Below are positions 1 through 10,269 of a DNA stretch of 64,000 nt, piece after piece. Source of the stretch: Candidatus Manganitrophus sp. (GTDB lineage Bacteria; Nitrospirota; Nitrospiria; SBBL01; Manganitrophaceae); the NCBI GenBank assembly GCA_028865235.1, contig CP114561.1:640001-704000 (forward strand), in the 5' to 3' direction. The position numbers and the translations under genes were made by a program. The notes beneath the pieces were generated by a model. The model was given only the letters and a program-made list of their open reading frames with translations, made no database searches and was not told the origin of the DNA. Each line of letters begins with the position of its first letter. The stretch's first letter is position 1.

Positions 1-1198
1 ATGTCTTCCGGCCGGATCGCATATTTCGACATTGTATCGGCGAGAAGCGCCACCCCTCCGGGAGCCGACTGCGGGAAAATCAGGTGGATGTCATTCTCAG
101 CCCGTTTGATATCGAGCAGATCGACGGAGGTTTCCGCAAGGCCTTTTACCGGATGGGTGAGGACGATTTCAGGAAAGACGGCGCCCCACAACATGTCGGG
201 CCGATGCAACCGAATTTCCGTCTGGAGATCCTTTACAAAGTCGCTCAAAAACGGCTCCTCCAACCGATCCAATGCCAGAATTGAGATCCTCGTCCATCCC
301 TCGTTCTCCCGACCGACCCGGCCGCCACCGAGGCGGGATCGATCGATTCGGAAAATAAATCCTCATAAAGGCGAATGGCGGAAGGGGTCCACCCCTCTTC
401 GGAACCGTACGATAAATCGCTGATATAAACGCCGTCAATCGGATAACGCGCCAGCTCCCGATAGAGGTCCAATACCATTTTCTTCACTTCCGTGTTGAAC
501 AAATCGAGTTTTTCGATGGAATGGAGAGCTTGTTTATTCGGATCATATCTGATATCGCGCCATTCCGGACGGGCCTGCGTCGCCCAGCGCATTTCCCGGA
601 TCGGCAAGACCGCCACGACGCGAAATCCCATCCGACGGGCCGTCTCCGTCCATTCGCGAAGCCGATCGGCCAACACAGGAGCGCCTGAAGCTTGAAAGAA
701 AACGCCGCTCCTTCCGGGCGAATTATTGAAAACCGGGATAATAACCGTATTCGCCCTTCTCCGAAACGCCCGGAGATAATCTTCCATCTCCCATCCGGAC
801 AAGGGAGACCAGACCACCGCGACGATCTTTTGGTCCGGCTGATCGAGCCGGGAGAGGAGAAAGCGCGCCTCCTCTTCGTGCAGGCTCTTCGGATAATTCT
901 TCAGAAAAAGTCGAAGTTCCCGAATCGCCTCCGGCTTCTCACCCGCCGCATCGTATGTCCTGGCCAACAGCCACTGCGCTTCACTCAAAAGCGGAGAACC
1001 GGGATACGACGCGATGATCCTCAAAAACCGTTGTTTCGCCTCCGAATAACGGCTCGCTTCAAAAGAACGAATCCCCTCGACCAGTTCAGCCCACCCCTGG
1101 TCATCGGTCTGAATGGACCGGGTCGGCGGCCGGACACACCCCGAGATAAAGGCCGCGAGAAAAAACCCGATCACAAAAAAGCGAAAGAACCTTCCCAA
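1..1198 (-). CDS. PgaB-like glycoside-hydrolase-like lipoprotein (partial, frameshifted)
   Basis: Probable envelope polysaccharide-processing lipoprotein. The start is TTG at 1198. A lipobox (FISGC) follows a hydrophobic signal, so the protein should be lipidated at about Cys21. Residues ~35-115 look like TPR repeats (EASRYSEAKQRF). From residue ~125 it resembles the C-terminal GHL13-type hydrolase domain of poly-beta-1,6-GlcNAc deacetylase PgaB, with a conserved-looking YPIDGVYISDLSYGSEEG segment. A one-base shift near 305-320 moves the reading into another frame (ENEGWTRISILALDR, then LQTEIRLHRPDMLWGAVFP) that stays open to the window edge, so the C-terminus is missing. It is the last visible gene of a leftward group with ndk. 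No polysaccharide deacetylase domain is visible, so deacetylation itself is not supported. Confidence 0.6.
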
Positions 1199-1240
1199 GA
1201 GAGTCCTTATTCTAATAGAAAATGGAGTAGATGCCGGGCG

Positions 1241-2641
1241 CTAAAGCCCTTGCTCGACCGTCTGGGCGAGGGAGGTTCCGGCGAGAAAGGAGGAACCCCA
1301 TGCAAGGTGATCCGACAGATCATCTTGCAGCAGAATGACATTCCTTAAATCCTTTGGTTGAAGGAAGCTCCAGGTCCCTTTCGAAATTTCGCGCGATTTG
1401 CCGCGCCACTCCGTCCGAAGCGTTTCGAGGGAAGAAGGAAGTTCCCGCTTGCCGACTGTGCCGGCGACCTCCTCGATTTGCGACTTGGAAAAGGGCATCA
1501 GCCATTGAAGTCGATCGAGCACCCTCTTTCGGACCGCTTCGATGCGCTCCTCCGTGACCTCCACGCCTGGGCGGAAAAGCGCCGTGACCACCAGCCCTCG
1601 AACACCGGCGGAGAATCCCTCTTCCTCCTCGGGCAGACTGAGGCGGAGGACCAACAGGTCTTCGACATCGGGGGGAATCTCCTCCCCCAGGTCATGAGAA
1701 GACTCTCTTTCATCGGCGTCGGAATCCATTCGTTGCGGAGGGTAAAACAGAAATGAACGAGGGAATTCGGCGGAGGTTGGACGAGAATGAGGTGTTTGGT
1801 CGGAATCCGCGTCCCATCCTCCAGGACGACTTCATCGATCCGCTTCCCCTTTGTTTCGACCTGGGTGACGGTTTTGTCTCCGACCACCTCCCCTCCCCAC
1901 CCCTTGATCAACTTAACGAAAAAGGAGATGAGCGTCGACGCGCCCCCTACCATCCGAACTCCCCCTTTGGATAGACTCCAGGTCAGAAGAATCAGATCGT
2001 AGGTCGAGATGTCGCTCAGCGGCCGTCGAAAAGCAAAGAGCGCTTGGAGATCGAGATATTCGAGAAATTCCTCATCAAAAGCGAAGGGGGCGAGGAATTC
2101 CGTCGCGGGCTTCTTTTTATAACTTTGAACCGCCCTCTGAAAATCAAATTTCTGCTTCCAGGCCCCCAATCGGTCGACCAGTCCCTGGATTTCCACCTGG
2201 GAAAAACGGCCCAGATAGGGCGCGAGGGCCGGCGTCTCTTTCTCGATCTCCTGAAAGAACGATTTAATTTTTTGGAGCTGGGGGCCGAACTCCCGTTTCA
2301 GCTCGTCGAGGTATTCTTCATTTTGGGAGGAGAGATCGATCCGATGCTGGGATTGGACGATTTGAAGAAAGGGAAGGGCCCGCTTGAATAAGAACCCTTC
2401 CTTTCTTAAGCTGGGAATGGGGAGGGGAAGCTCCGAGAAGAAACCTTCCATCGCCCCCCCTCTTCAAAACCGAGATAGAGGAGGGGCCCCTGGGCAAACC
2501 GAAAGAGAGGAGAGGGGAAGTGAACCTCGGTCCCCGCCAGGACGAGGACCGATCTCCCCTTTTCGCCAATGCGGCGGCGGCAGCCAGTGACGTCAGACTG
2601 CACCCCGCAAAAACGGCATCATACTTTTTTCGTTCTGTCAT
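1241..2641 (-). CDS. FAD/NAD(P)-dependent oxidoreductase, phytoene-desaturase-like (frameshifted)
   Basis: The N-terminus (KYDAVFAGCSLTSLAAAAAL) reads as a Rossmann dinucleotide-binding fold, followed by a beta strand (RSVLVLAG) in a shifted frame. The rest (~residues 60-460) resembles FAD-dependent amine oxidase or carotenoid-desaturase-like proteins of unknown substrate. Three frame changes are needed to read it through: near 2555, at a C7 run at 2454-2460, and near 1730. All pieces are collinear and give about 466 residues, the usual size for the family, so I read this as one real gene damaged by consensus errors rather than decayed. It starts 4 bp after the ndk stop and is probably co-transcribed with it. 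The substrate cannot be told from the sequence. Confidence 0.6.
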
Positions 2642-2644
2642 GAT

Positions 2645-3064
2645 TCAACGAACGAGATCGAGTCGACTGAAGAAAAAAGGAATTTCAACGGCCGCCGATG
2701 CGGAGGAATCGGAGCCATGAACGGCATTTGCTTCAATGCTTCCTGCAAAGTCGGCCCGGATCGTCCCCTTATCGGCCTTCTTCGGATCGGTCGCTCCCAT
2801 CAGGGTGCGATTCTTCGCAACGGCGTTTTCTCCCTCCAGCACCATCGCCACAACCGGCCCCGAACTCATAAAGGTGGCCAAGCTATCGAAGAAGGGGCGC
2901 TCCCGATGGACATCGTAAAACGCCTCCGCTTCCTTTTTCGTTAAATGACGCATCTGAATCGCGACAATCTTGAGTTGCGCGCTTTCAAACCGCTTGATGA
3001 TCTCTCCAATGACATTCTTAGACACCGCATCCGGCTTAATAATCGAAAGTGTTCGCTCAGCCAC
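2645..3064 (-). CDS. ndk: Nucleoside diphosphate kinase
   Basis: Transfers the gamma phosphate of ATP to other nucleoside diphosphates through a phosphohistidine, in the cytoplasm. The 139-residue protein starts [12 protein letters not shown], carries the RTLMGATDP segment, and has the active-site His in NAVHGSDS; length is normal. The start is GTG at 3064, set by an AAGGAGG ribosome site five bases upstream. The C-terminal tail ([11 protein letters not shown]) is normal for longer NDKs. It heads the leftward group with the FAD oxidoreductase and PgaB-like gene, from a promoter at 3135-3163. Confidence 0.95.
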   Translation of the reverse strand: MAERTLSIIKPDAVSKNVIGEIIKRFESAQLKIVAIQMRHLTKKEAEAFYDVHRERPFFDSLATFMSSGPVVAMVLEGENAVAKNRTLMGATDPKKADKGTIRADFAGSIEANAVHGSDSSASAAVEIPFFFSRLDLVR

Positions 3065-3134
3065 CGATCCTCCTTCTACTTCAACATGACGCGTCCTCAG
3101 AGACGCGGGAATACAACCTGAGAAATCGCGGGTA

Positions 3135-3163
3135 AAGATACCCCAAATGTGCCTCTAAGTCAA
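3135..3163 (-). promoter_or_regulatory. Promoter of ndk
   Basis: On the minus strand TTGACT (3163-3158) and TATCTT (3140-3135) are separated by 17 bp. It lies about 70 bp upstream of the ndk GTG and back-to-back with the lipM promoter, the two -35 boxes being only 2 bp apart. Confidence 0.55.
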
Positions 3164-3165
3164 TC

Positions 3166-3194
3166 TTGACGTTTCGTTTTACTTTCCCTAAGAT
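3166..3194 (+). promoter_or_regulatory. Promoter of lipM
   Basis: TTGACG (3166-3171), 17 bp spacer, TAAGAT (3189-3194). Transcription would begin near 3201, which excludes an upstream TTG start at 3166 and supports the ATG at 3226. Confidence 0.6.
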
Positions 3195-3225
3195 CCGTCC
3201 GAGGCAGCGAAAAATCGGAAACGAG

Positions 3226-4011
3226 ATGAACTCCAAGACAACATGGCGGCTGCTCTCCCATTTACCTCAGCCGCCCGAGATGAACATGGCGATCGATGAG
3301 GCGATCGCGACCGCCTTTTCGAAAGGTCAGGTCCCGCCGACCCTCCGTCTCTACGGCTGGGCCGTTCCCTCCGTTTCGTTCGGCTCCTTTCAGAAGTGGG
3401 AGCCGGAGTGGGATGCGCTCGTGGCGGGGGGGACGCACCATTTCGTTCGGCGGATGACGGGGGGCCGGGCGCTTCTTCATGATCGGGAGTTGACCTACTC
3501 CGTTGTCGCCTCCACGAAAGATCCGCTCTTTGCCGGCGGGATTAAGGAAACTTTTTATACGATTGCGAAAGGGCTCTTGGCCGGATTGGAATCGCTCGGC
3601 GTCGAGGCTGAAGTGTATGCCCCTCCCCGCTCGCAGCGACTCGAACGACCCTCGAATTCCCTCTGTTTTGCTTCGACCTCCTGGTACGAAATCACCGCCC
3701 AAGGGAAAAAGCTGATCGGAAGCGCGCAGCGGCGATGGACGAAACATTTTCTGCAGCATGGATCGTTGATCTTGAAGAAAGGATCGGACCGGAGTTTCTC
3801 CTCCGAAAATCAGATCAGCCTTGATGCGCTTCTTCCTCTCCTGCCCGACGATGAAACCTTGTTTGCAGCGATGAAGGGAGGGTTCGAATCGGCTCTCACA
3901 ATCAATCTGGAGATGGGAAGCCTCACCCCGGAGGAAGAAGAAGTCGCCGCCCGCCTCGTCAAAGAAAAGTATGGAAATCCCGCCTGGACCCTTCGGAGAG
4001 AAACATCTTAG
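3226..4011 (+). CDS. lipM: Octanoyltransferase LipM / lipoate-protein ligase family
   Basis: Attaches octanoyl (or lipoyl) groups to carrier proteins during lipoate biosynthesis. After WRLL and a NMAIDEAI helix it has VRRMTGGRALLHDRELTYSV, the substrate-binding signature of the LplA/LipB superfamily. SLCFASTSWYEI places a Cys where LipM carries its catalytic Cys, followed by the Lys-containing GKKLIGSAQRR and LQHGSL. The Cys and about 261 residues favour LipM over an ATP-using LplA, which would normally lack that Cys. The start at 3226 is chosen because the promoter overlaps the longer open frame. No lipA is nearby. Confidence 0.8.
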   Translation: MNSKTTWRLLSHLPQPPEMNMAIDEAIATAFSKGQVPPTLRLYGWAVPSVSFGSFQKWEPEWDALVAGGTHHFVRRMTGGRALLHDRELTYSVVASTKDPLFAGGIKETFYTIAKGLLAGLESLGVEAEVYAPPRSQRLERPSNSLCFASTSWYEITAQGKKLIGSAQRRWTKHFLQHGSLILKKGSDRSFSSENQISLDALLPLLPDDETLFAAMKGGFESALTINLEMGSLTPEEEEVAARLVKEKYGNPAWTLRRETS

Positions 4012-4037
4012 CCGCTGCATCTTCCCTTATTCGGGCC

Positions 4038-4534
4038 TTATTCAGGCAAGTGGGTGCAGAACGCTCTGTAGGCCTCGATACAATCGAAATCGCCGTTTGG
4101 ACAGACCATCCCGACCAGCTTCAGCATACAATCTTCCGGTCCGGTCATGTTGGGCGGGGGCTTGAGGATCTTCTTGGGAGGAGGTTGCGCCGCGATGTTC
4201 TCGACCAGATTCATCCCGTCTTCGGAAAGATCATCCGGTTTTCTCTCCCGCGAAACTCGATCTCCCCCTGCTCATCCTCCCCTTTTTCAGGAGGAAAGAC
4301 GGGAAATTCTCTTTTGCCTCCGAAGGGGTCGTCCCCCTCGTCAACGTCGTTGGGAGAAAGGAGTTCGATATCGAGATTGCTCGGGCCGCCGGACCCCTTC
4401 CGATCGATCAGGACCAGAAACGGATTTCCGAAGAGATAATAAAAGACAATGTAATGGACCATCACCGAATAGAGGAGGATGCGAGGGAGATCCTCTTTGG
4501 CGGATTGATGCAAATCGAGAAGACGGGATTTCAT
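4038..4534 (-). CDS. Small TonB-like membrane protein with Cys-rich C-terminus (frameshifted)
   Basis: Unrecognised protein of about 165 residues. Residues ~18-42 (LLYSVMVHYIVFYYLFG) form one N-terminal membrane anchor after a short basic tail, as in TonB-like proteins. An acidic Pro/Gly linker follows (DVDEGDDPFGG). A one-base shift near 4250 leads to PPPKKILKPPPNMTGPEDCM, then VCPNGDFDC and AYRAFC, giving four Cys in about 30 residues. No TonB C-terminal domain is visible. It lies just downstream of the second RND pump and converges with lipM. The Cys residues could form periplasmic disulfides or bind metal; I cannot assign a function. Confidence 0.5.
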
Positions 4535-4587
4535 CGAGCGGCCCTGTTGTCTTTCACATCATATCAGGCGTAAAGAAATGGTTTCAA

Positions 4588-4607
4588 GGGCGTATCGCAA
4601 TACGCCC
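4588..4607. repeat. Hairpin GGGCGTAT-CGCA-ATACGCCC
   Basis: A perfect 8-bp inverted repeat with a 4-base loop in the gap between the second RND gene and the TonB-like gene. It lacks a clear T-run on the minus strand. It could slow or end transcription of the efflux operon, or be one copy of a dispersed palindromic repeat; only one copy was noticed here. Confidence 0.45.
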
Positions 4608-4622
4608 CTACGCAACGCAAAT

Positions 4623-7600
4623 TTAACTTCGATCGGCATGGACGAGTTCGGGCGGCGTTCTAACCCCTTCCGTCTCCGCCACCTGCCGTTTTTTCGCAAA
4701 GAAGGTATATGCCGTCGGAATAACGAAGAGGGTCAGAACGGTCCCTACCGTCATCCCTCCGACGATGACCCATCCGATTTGCTGGCGGCTCTCCGCCCCC
4801 GCGCCGGTCGCCAATGCCAGCGGCACGGCGCCGAGCACCGTGGCGATCGATGTCATCAGGATCGGGCGCAGCCGCAGGACCGACGCTTCGATCACCGCCT
4901 CCCCAAGTTCTTTCCCTTGTTCCTGAATCTGGTTGGCAAACTCGACGATCAGGATTCCGTTCTTGGTGATCAGGCCGATCAGCATGACCAGCCCGATCTG
5001 GCTGTAGACGTTGAGCGTGCCGCCGGTGAGCCAGAGCGACAGGTGATAGCGCGCCGGTCATCGCCAGCGGCACGGTGAGCAGGATGACGAACGGATCGAT
5101 GAAGCTCTCGAACTGTGCGGCGAGCACGAGGTAGATGAAGGCCAGCGCGAGCGCGAAGATCAGGATACAGCGCCGCACCGGACTCCTTGAATTCGCGCGA
5201 CTGGCCGTCGAGGTCGGCTCTCGCACGTCGGCGGCAGGCCACTTCTCCGCCGCCGCCTGTTCGAGAAACTTCAAGGGCGTCGCCGAGGGCGTAGCCGGGC
5301 GCGATGTTGGCGGTGATGATGGCGGCGCGGAAGCGGTTGAAGTGATTCAGCTCCTTGGGCGCGACGGTTTCATTCATCTGCACCAGATTGGCGAGCTGCA
5401 CCAGCTCGCCCTCGGCGCCGCGCACGTAGATCGAGCTCAGGTCGCGCGGATTGGTGCGGTCCTCGTCCGCCAACTGCACGATCACGTCGTATTGTTCGCC
5501 TTCGCGCTTGAAGCGGGTGACCTCCCGGCCGCCCAGCAACGTCTCCAGCGTGCGGCCTATCGTCATCCACGCCCCGCCCCGACGTCGGCGGTCTTGTCGC
5601 GATCCACCGACACCGTGAGCTGCGGCTTGTTGAGTTTGAGGTCGCTGTCGACGTTGGCGAGGCCCGGATATTCGCGCGCCTTGGCCATCAGTTTGTCGAC
5701 CACCTCCTGCAGTTGCTGATATGACGTGCCCATCACCACGAACTGCACCGGCGGGTTGCGGAAGCTCTGGCCGAGCGAGGGCGGGTTGATCGGAAACGCG
5801 AACACGCCGGGCAGGCCGAACAGTTTCGGCATCAATTCCTGGGCGATGTCCTGCTGCTTGCGGGTGCGTTCATCCCAGTGTTTGAGGCTGACGAAGGAGA
5901 GGGCGAAGTTGACCGGGTTCGGCCGCTCGAGGCCCGGCGCCACCACCATGAAATAGGTGCGCACCTCGGGGATCGCGCCGTACATCGCCTCGATCTGGCG
6001 CGCGTATTTGTCCGTGTATTCCATGGTGGCGCCCTCGGGCGCCGATGATGATGCCGATGATCATGCTGCGGTCCTCGGTCGGCGCGAGCTCCTGCTTGAT
6101 CAGCGTGTAGACGTAGACCGCCGCCGGCCGCGGTGGCCGCCCCGAGACAGAGCACCAGCCAGCGCAGCTTCAGCACCGCGGCGAGGAGCCTTCTATAGCC
6201 GCCGTTCATCGCGAGCAGGCCGCGCTCGGTGATGTTGTAGAACCAGCCGTGTTTGGCTGATGGCTCTTGAGGATCTTCGAGCACATCATCGGCGTCAGGG
6301 TGAGGGCGACGAAGCCCGATACCAGCACGGCGCCGGTCACCGCCAGCGCGAACTCGAAAAACAACCGTCCGGTGTTACCGGAGATGAAGGCCAGCGGGCA
6401 CGAACACCGCCACCAGCGTCAGCGTCATCGCCACCACGGCGAAGGCGATCTCCCTGCTGCCTTCGAGGGCGGCCTGGTACGGGCTGCATGCCTTCCTCGA
6501 TGCGGCGATAAATGTTCTCCAGCATGACGATGGCGTCGTCAACGACGAGACCGATCGCGAGCACCATGCGCGAGCAGGGTGAGGATGTTGATCGAGAACC
6601 GCCACGACATACAGAAAGAAGAAGCCGCCGATCAGCGACACCGGAATGGTGACGAAGGGAATCAAGGTGGCGCGCAAGGTGCGCAGAAACAGGAAGATCA
6701 CCAGCACCACCAGGATCAGCGCCTCGGCGATGGTCTTGTACACTGACTGGATGGATTCCTCGATGAACACTGAGGTATCGAAGGCGATCTTGAATTCCAT
6801 GCCTTCGGGCAGGCCGGCGCTGAGCTTGGGCAGCTCGGCCTTGATGGCCTGGCCGACTTCCAAGGTATTGGCGGTGGATTGTTTGACGATGCCGAGGCCC
6901 ACCGCGGTGTTGCCGTTCACCCGCACCGTGTTGCGGTCATCGGCGGCGCCCAGCTCGGCGTGCCCGACGTCCTTGAGGCGCACGGGATAACCGGCCACCT
7001 GGCGGATGATGATGTCGTTGAACTGCTCGGGCGTGGTGAGGCTGGTCTCGGTGAGCACGGTGAATTCGCGCATCGCGCTCTCGATGCGGCCCGACGGCAC
7101 GTCGACGTTCTGCGCGCGCAGCGCGTTTTCCACGTCTTGCGGCGTGAGGCCATAACGCCGCCAAACGGTTGCGATCCAGCCACAGCCGCATGGCGTAGCG
7201 GCGCTCGCCGCCGATGATGACGCTCGCGACGCCGGGCAGGGTCTGCAAGCGGTCTTTCACGTAGCGGTCGGCGTAGTCGGTGATCTCCAGCGGCGTATGG
7301 CGGTCGCTCACGAACGCGAGCCAGATGATGGCCTGCGCGTCGGCGTCCACTTTGGCGACGACTCCAGGGGGTCGTCCGGATTCGTCGGGCAGCACGCGGC
7401 CGACGCGCGAGACGCGGTCGCGCACGTCGTTGGCCGCGGCGTCCACGTCGCGCTCGAGCTGGAACTCGATGGTGATCTGGCTGACCTCTTCGCGGCTCAC
7501 CGATTTGATGGTGCGGATGCCTTCGATGCCGGCCAGCGATTCTTCGAGCGGGTTGGTGATCTGGCTCTCGATGATCTCGGCGCTGGCGCCCGGATACACG

Positions 7601-7746
7601 GTGCGCACCGACACCACCGGCGTGTCGATCTTGGGGTATTCGCGCACCGAGAGGCGGTCGTAGGAGATGATGCCGATCAGCACCAGGATCAGGCTCATCA
7701 CCGTGGCGAACACGGGACGGCGGATGGATATCCCGGGCAAATTCAT
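4623..7746 (-). CDS. RND efflux inner-membrane pump, HAE1/AcrB family, second copy (multiply frameshifted)
   Basis: Proton-driven drug or solvent exporter. The ~1041-codon span matches a full AcrB-type pump: N-terminal ISIRRPVFATVMSLILVL helix, YPGASAEIIESQ pore region, DDAIVMLENIYRRIEEGM in the central membrane block, and C-terminal LITKNGILIVEFANQIQEQG. At least six frameshifts break it. From about 4990 to 7746 the DNA is distinctly more GC-rich, with a different codon choice from the adaptor just upstream, while the last ~120 codons return to the local style. The start ATG overlaps the adaptor stop as ATGA. Whether the organism has an intact gene here cannot be judged until the consensus is fixed. 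Confidence 0.75.
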
Positions 7747-8885
7747 TTGGACGATCCTCCCGCCGGCGCCTTTTCAGGCGCGGTCTCTTTGGCCCCCACG
7801 GTCATCACCGGGGCGCCGTCGAAAAGCTTCATCTGGCCGGCGGTGATCACCGTCTCCTCCGGGCCGATCCCTTCGACAACTTCAACTCGGCCCTCTTTCC
7901 GAAGACCCAGACGGACCTTCGTGAAAACCGCCTTCCCGTCGACGACCCGATAGACGAATTTATCTCCCCCCATCGGGACCACCGCCTGCTCCGGGACGAA
8001 GACGGCATTTTCCCGCTCGCCGAGGAGCAGCGTCACGCGGGCGAACATTCCCGGATGGAGCGCCCCGGCCGGATTCGGCACCCGCCCCCGAACGAGAACG
8101 GTCCGCGTCGCATTGTCGATCCGCGAGTCGATCGCATAAATTTTCCCTTCGAAGAGCCGATTCGGGTAAACGTCCACCCCGACTTGAAGCGACTGGCCGT
8201 CTTCGATCCGATTCAAGTAGATCTCCGGGATACGGAAATCGACCTTGATCGAATCGGTATCTTCCAGGTTGACGATCGCCTGGCCCGGCTGAACAAAGTC
8301 GCCCGGACTCACCTGACGGAGACCGAGTTGGCCGCTGAAGGGGGCGCGGAGGATCGATTTGTCGAGGCGCACCTGCGCCAGGGAGAGGCTCGCTTCCGAT
8401 TCCTTTAATCTCGATTCGGCCTCATCGTACGCCCGCTCGGCGATCAACCCCTCCGGGCGCAGCTGTTTTGCCCGCTCGAAATTCATCTTGTTCAGCTCGA
8501 CGACCGCTTTGATCTGATTGAGCTGGGCCTGGAACTCCTCCGAATTGATCGTGAGAAGAACGCTCCCCTTCGTCGCCCGCTCCCCCTCCTTGAACCGGAT
8601 GGCGGTGATCCGGCCGGCAATCTCCGACCGAATCACCGTCGATTCATTCGCCTCCAGGGAGCCGACGGCGGTGACTTCCAACCGTCCCGTTCCGGTCTGA
8701 ACCCGCGCCGCCTCCACCGGCATCGCAGGGGGCCCCGCGGGGGCCGTCTGCGGCCCCGAAGCCTGGGGCGGCTTGGCGTCGGACTTTCCCCCCTCGCCGC
8801 ATCCGGCGAAAATCAGGAGCAATAATAAGAGCGCCCCTCCCTTTTTCAGCGTCACATACAATCGAAACCGATATTTCATGAACAC
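7743..8885 (-). CDS. RND periplasmic adaptor lipoprotein (MexE/AcrA type), second copy
   Basis: Links the downstream RND pump to a TolC channel. The 380-residue intact protein has a lipoprotein signal (LLLLLLIFAGC), then GRLEVTAVGSLEANESTVIR opening the barrel-sandwich (lipoyl-like) domain, a coiled-coil hairpin (~residues 115-185, AVVELNKMNFERAKQL), and a beta-barrel region containing HPGMFARVTLLLGE. The C-terminus is Pro/Ala/Lys-rich. An ATG two codons inside the open frame (MKYRFRL) may be the true start. It lies 11 bp after TolC2 and overlaps the pump by 4 bp, so coupling is near certain. Confidence 0.88.
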   Translation of the reverse strand: MFMKYRFRLYVTLKKGGALLLLLLIFAGCGEGGKSDAKPPQASGPQTAPAGPPAMPVEAARVQTGTGRLEVTAVGSLEANESTVIRSEIAGRITAIRFKEGERATKGSVLLTINSEEFQAQLNQIKAVVELNKMNFERAKQLRPEGLIAERAYDEAESRLKESEASLSLAQVRLDKSILRAPFSGQLGLRQVSPGDFVQPGQAIVNLEDTDSIKVDFRIPEIYLNRIEDGQSLQVGVDVYPNRLFEGKIYAIDSRIDNATRTVLVRGRVPNPAGALHPGMFARVTLLLGERENAVFVPEQAVVPMGGDKFVYRVVDGKAVFTKVRLGLRKEGRVEVVEGIGPEETVITAGQMKLFDGAPVMTVGAKETAPEKAPAGGSSK

Positions 8886-8896
8886 CGCTCCCTCTC

Positions 8897-10250
8897 TTAT
8901 GGAACCTGCGGATTGCCTGTCGGCCCCCTTGAATCTTCATCATCCCGCCCCGTTTTCGGCGGCATTAAATCAAGGAAAACGCCGACCGCTCTTTCCACCT
9001 GGAGGATCGCCACCTCCCGGTCATAGGTGGTGTTCGTGAGCTGCCGCTCCGCGCTGATGAGGGTGGCATTCGCATCAAGGACGTCGATGTTTGTGGCAAG
9101 CCCCACCGCAAACTGCCGGGAGATCAGCGAAAAGTTCTCACGCGCAAAGGCGACCTGCGCCTGAAGAACATCGAGCTGAGAGGTAAGGGCATTCAGGTTC
9201 AGCAGAGCGCGCCGCACCTCGACGGAGATTTGATCCGACAGAAACGATTTTTGCAAGAGCTGTTGACGATGACGGGACCTCGCTTGCGCCAACTCCGCAA
9301 CCCGCAGGCGTCCCTCAAAAATGGGGAAGCTGAGGCTGAGGATCGCCGATCGATCGTTGGTGGTCAAAAAGGAGGTTTCCGGGTCTTGATCGATCCAGTT
9401 GTACCGTCCCTGGAGGCTGAGAGACGGGAAAAAGGTCCCCTTGGCGATGCTGATCTGCTCTTCGGAAATCTTGACGTTCGTCGACTGCAACGCGAGATCG
9501 GACCGCCGTTCGTGCGCCGTTTTGACCCACTCCGCCTCGCTCTGCTCCGAGAGGGTTAAGGAGGGAGGATCGGCGAGGTTAAACGGCCCCTCGATTCGAG
9601 CGAAGAGCGCCAGTTGATCTTTCGTCGTTTCTTGATCGTTTCGGGCCCGGATCAATCGGGCGCGGGCGTCGGCCAGCTCCGCTTCGGCGCGCAACACCAC
9701 CGTCTTGATCGCCTCCCCGACCCGAAAACGTTTCTCGGCGTCGCGAAGATGGGCCTCCAACCGTTTGACCTCATTCTCCTCGATTTCGACATTACGCTGC
9801 GCCTTGAGCGCCTCGTAATAAGCGCGGGCGACATCGAAGAGAATATTTTCGGTGGTCAGACTGAGGTCGAGCTTTTCCCCCTCGGACACCGAGCTTCGCG
9901 CTTCGATAGGCGGCCGACGCCCGGCCGCCGGTGTAGAGCGGCTGATCGATGGTCAGGTTAAATTGTTTTTGCTCTTCGGGGAGCAAGACGCCGAACGGCC
10001 CTTGTTTCGCCTCCGCCCGGCGGAGATAGCTCGCTTCGGTGTTGATGCTGGGATAGAGAAAGCTTTTCGCCCGGTCGATCTCCCGCTCCGCCTGCATCAA
10101 ATTCTCTCTGGAAATCCCGATCTGCTCGCTTTCGGCCATCGCGGAGCGATAGGCCTCTTCGAGCGTGACGACCTCCTGCGCAAATCCCTGAAAAGGATCG
10201 ACGATGATCAGTTGAACCAACACAAGAAGAAAAACGCCCCTCCGGATCAT
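8897..10250 (-). CDS. TolC-family outer-membrane efflux channel, second copy (frameshifted)
   Basis: Outer-membrane and periplasmic tunnel. It has a signal peptide (~1-24), VVTLEEAYRSAMAESEQIGI at the start of the first repeat, YNWIDQDP and FEGRLRVAELAQARSRH in the second, and NIDVLDANATLISAERQLTN near the end. Together the two repeats give about 451 residues, typical for TolC. One shift near 9890, at the SARSVSEGEKLDLS region, separates two open frames. It lies 19 bp after the ABC permease and 11 bp before adaptor 2, so it may serve either the ABC or the RND system. Confidence 0.82.
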
Positions 10251-10269
10251 GATTCACCTTCTCCCATGT

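Noticed and set aside
1-423. Open frames on the plus strand at the left edge and similar ones opposite the efflux genes
   Set aside because: They are antisense shadows of the PgaB-like and pump genes: Arg/Pro/Gly-rich, no ribosome sites and no domains.
3166-3225. Longer N-terminus for lipM starting at TTG 3166
   Set aside because: The codon lies in the -35 box of a good promoter; translation must start downstream, at 3226.
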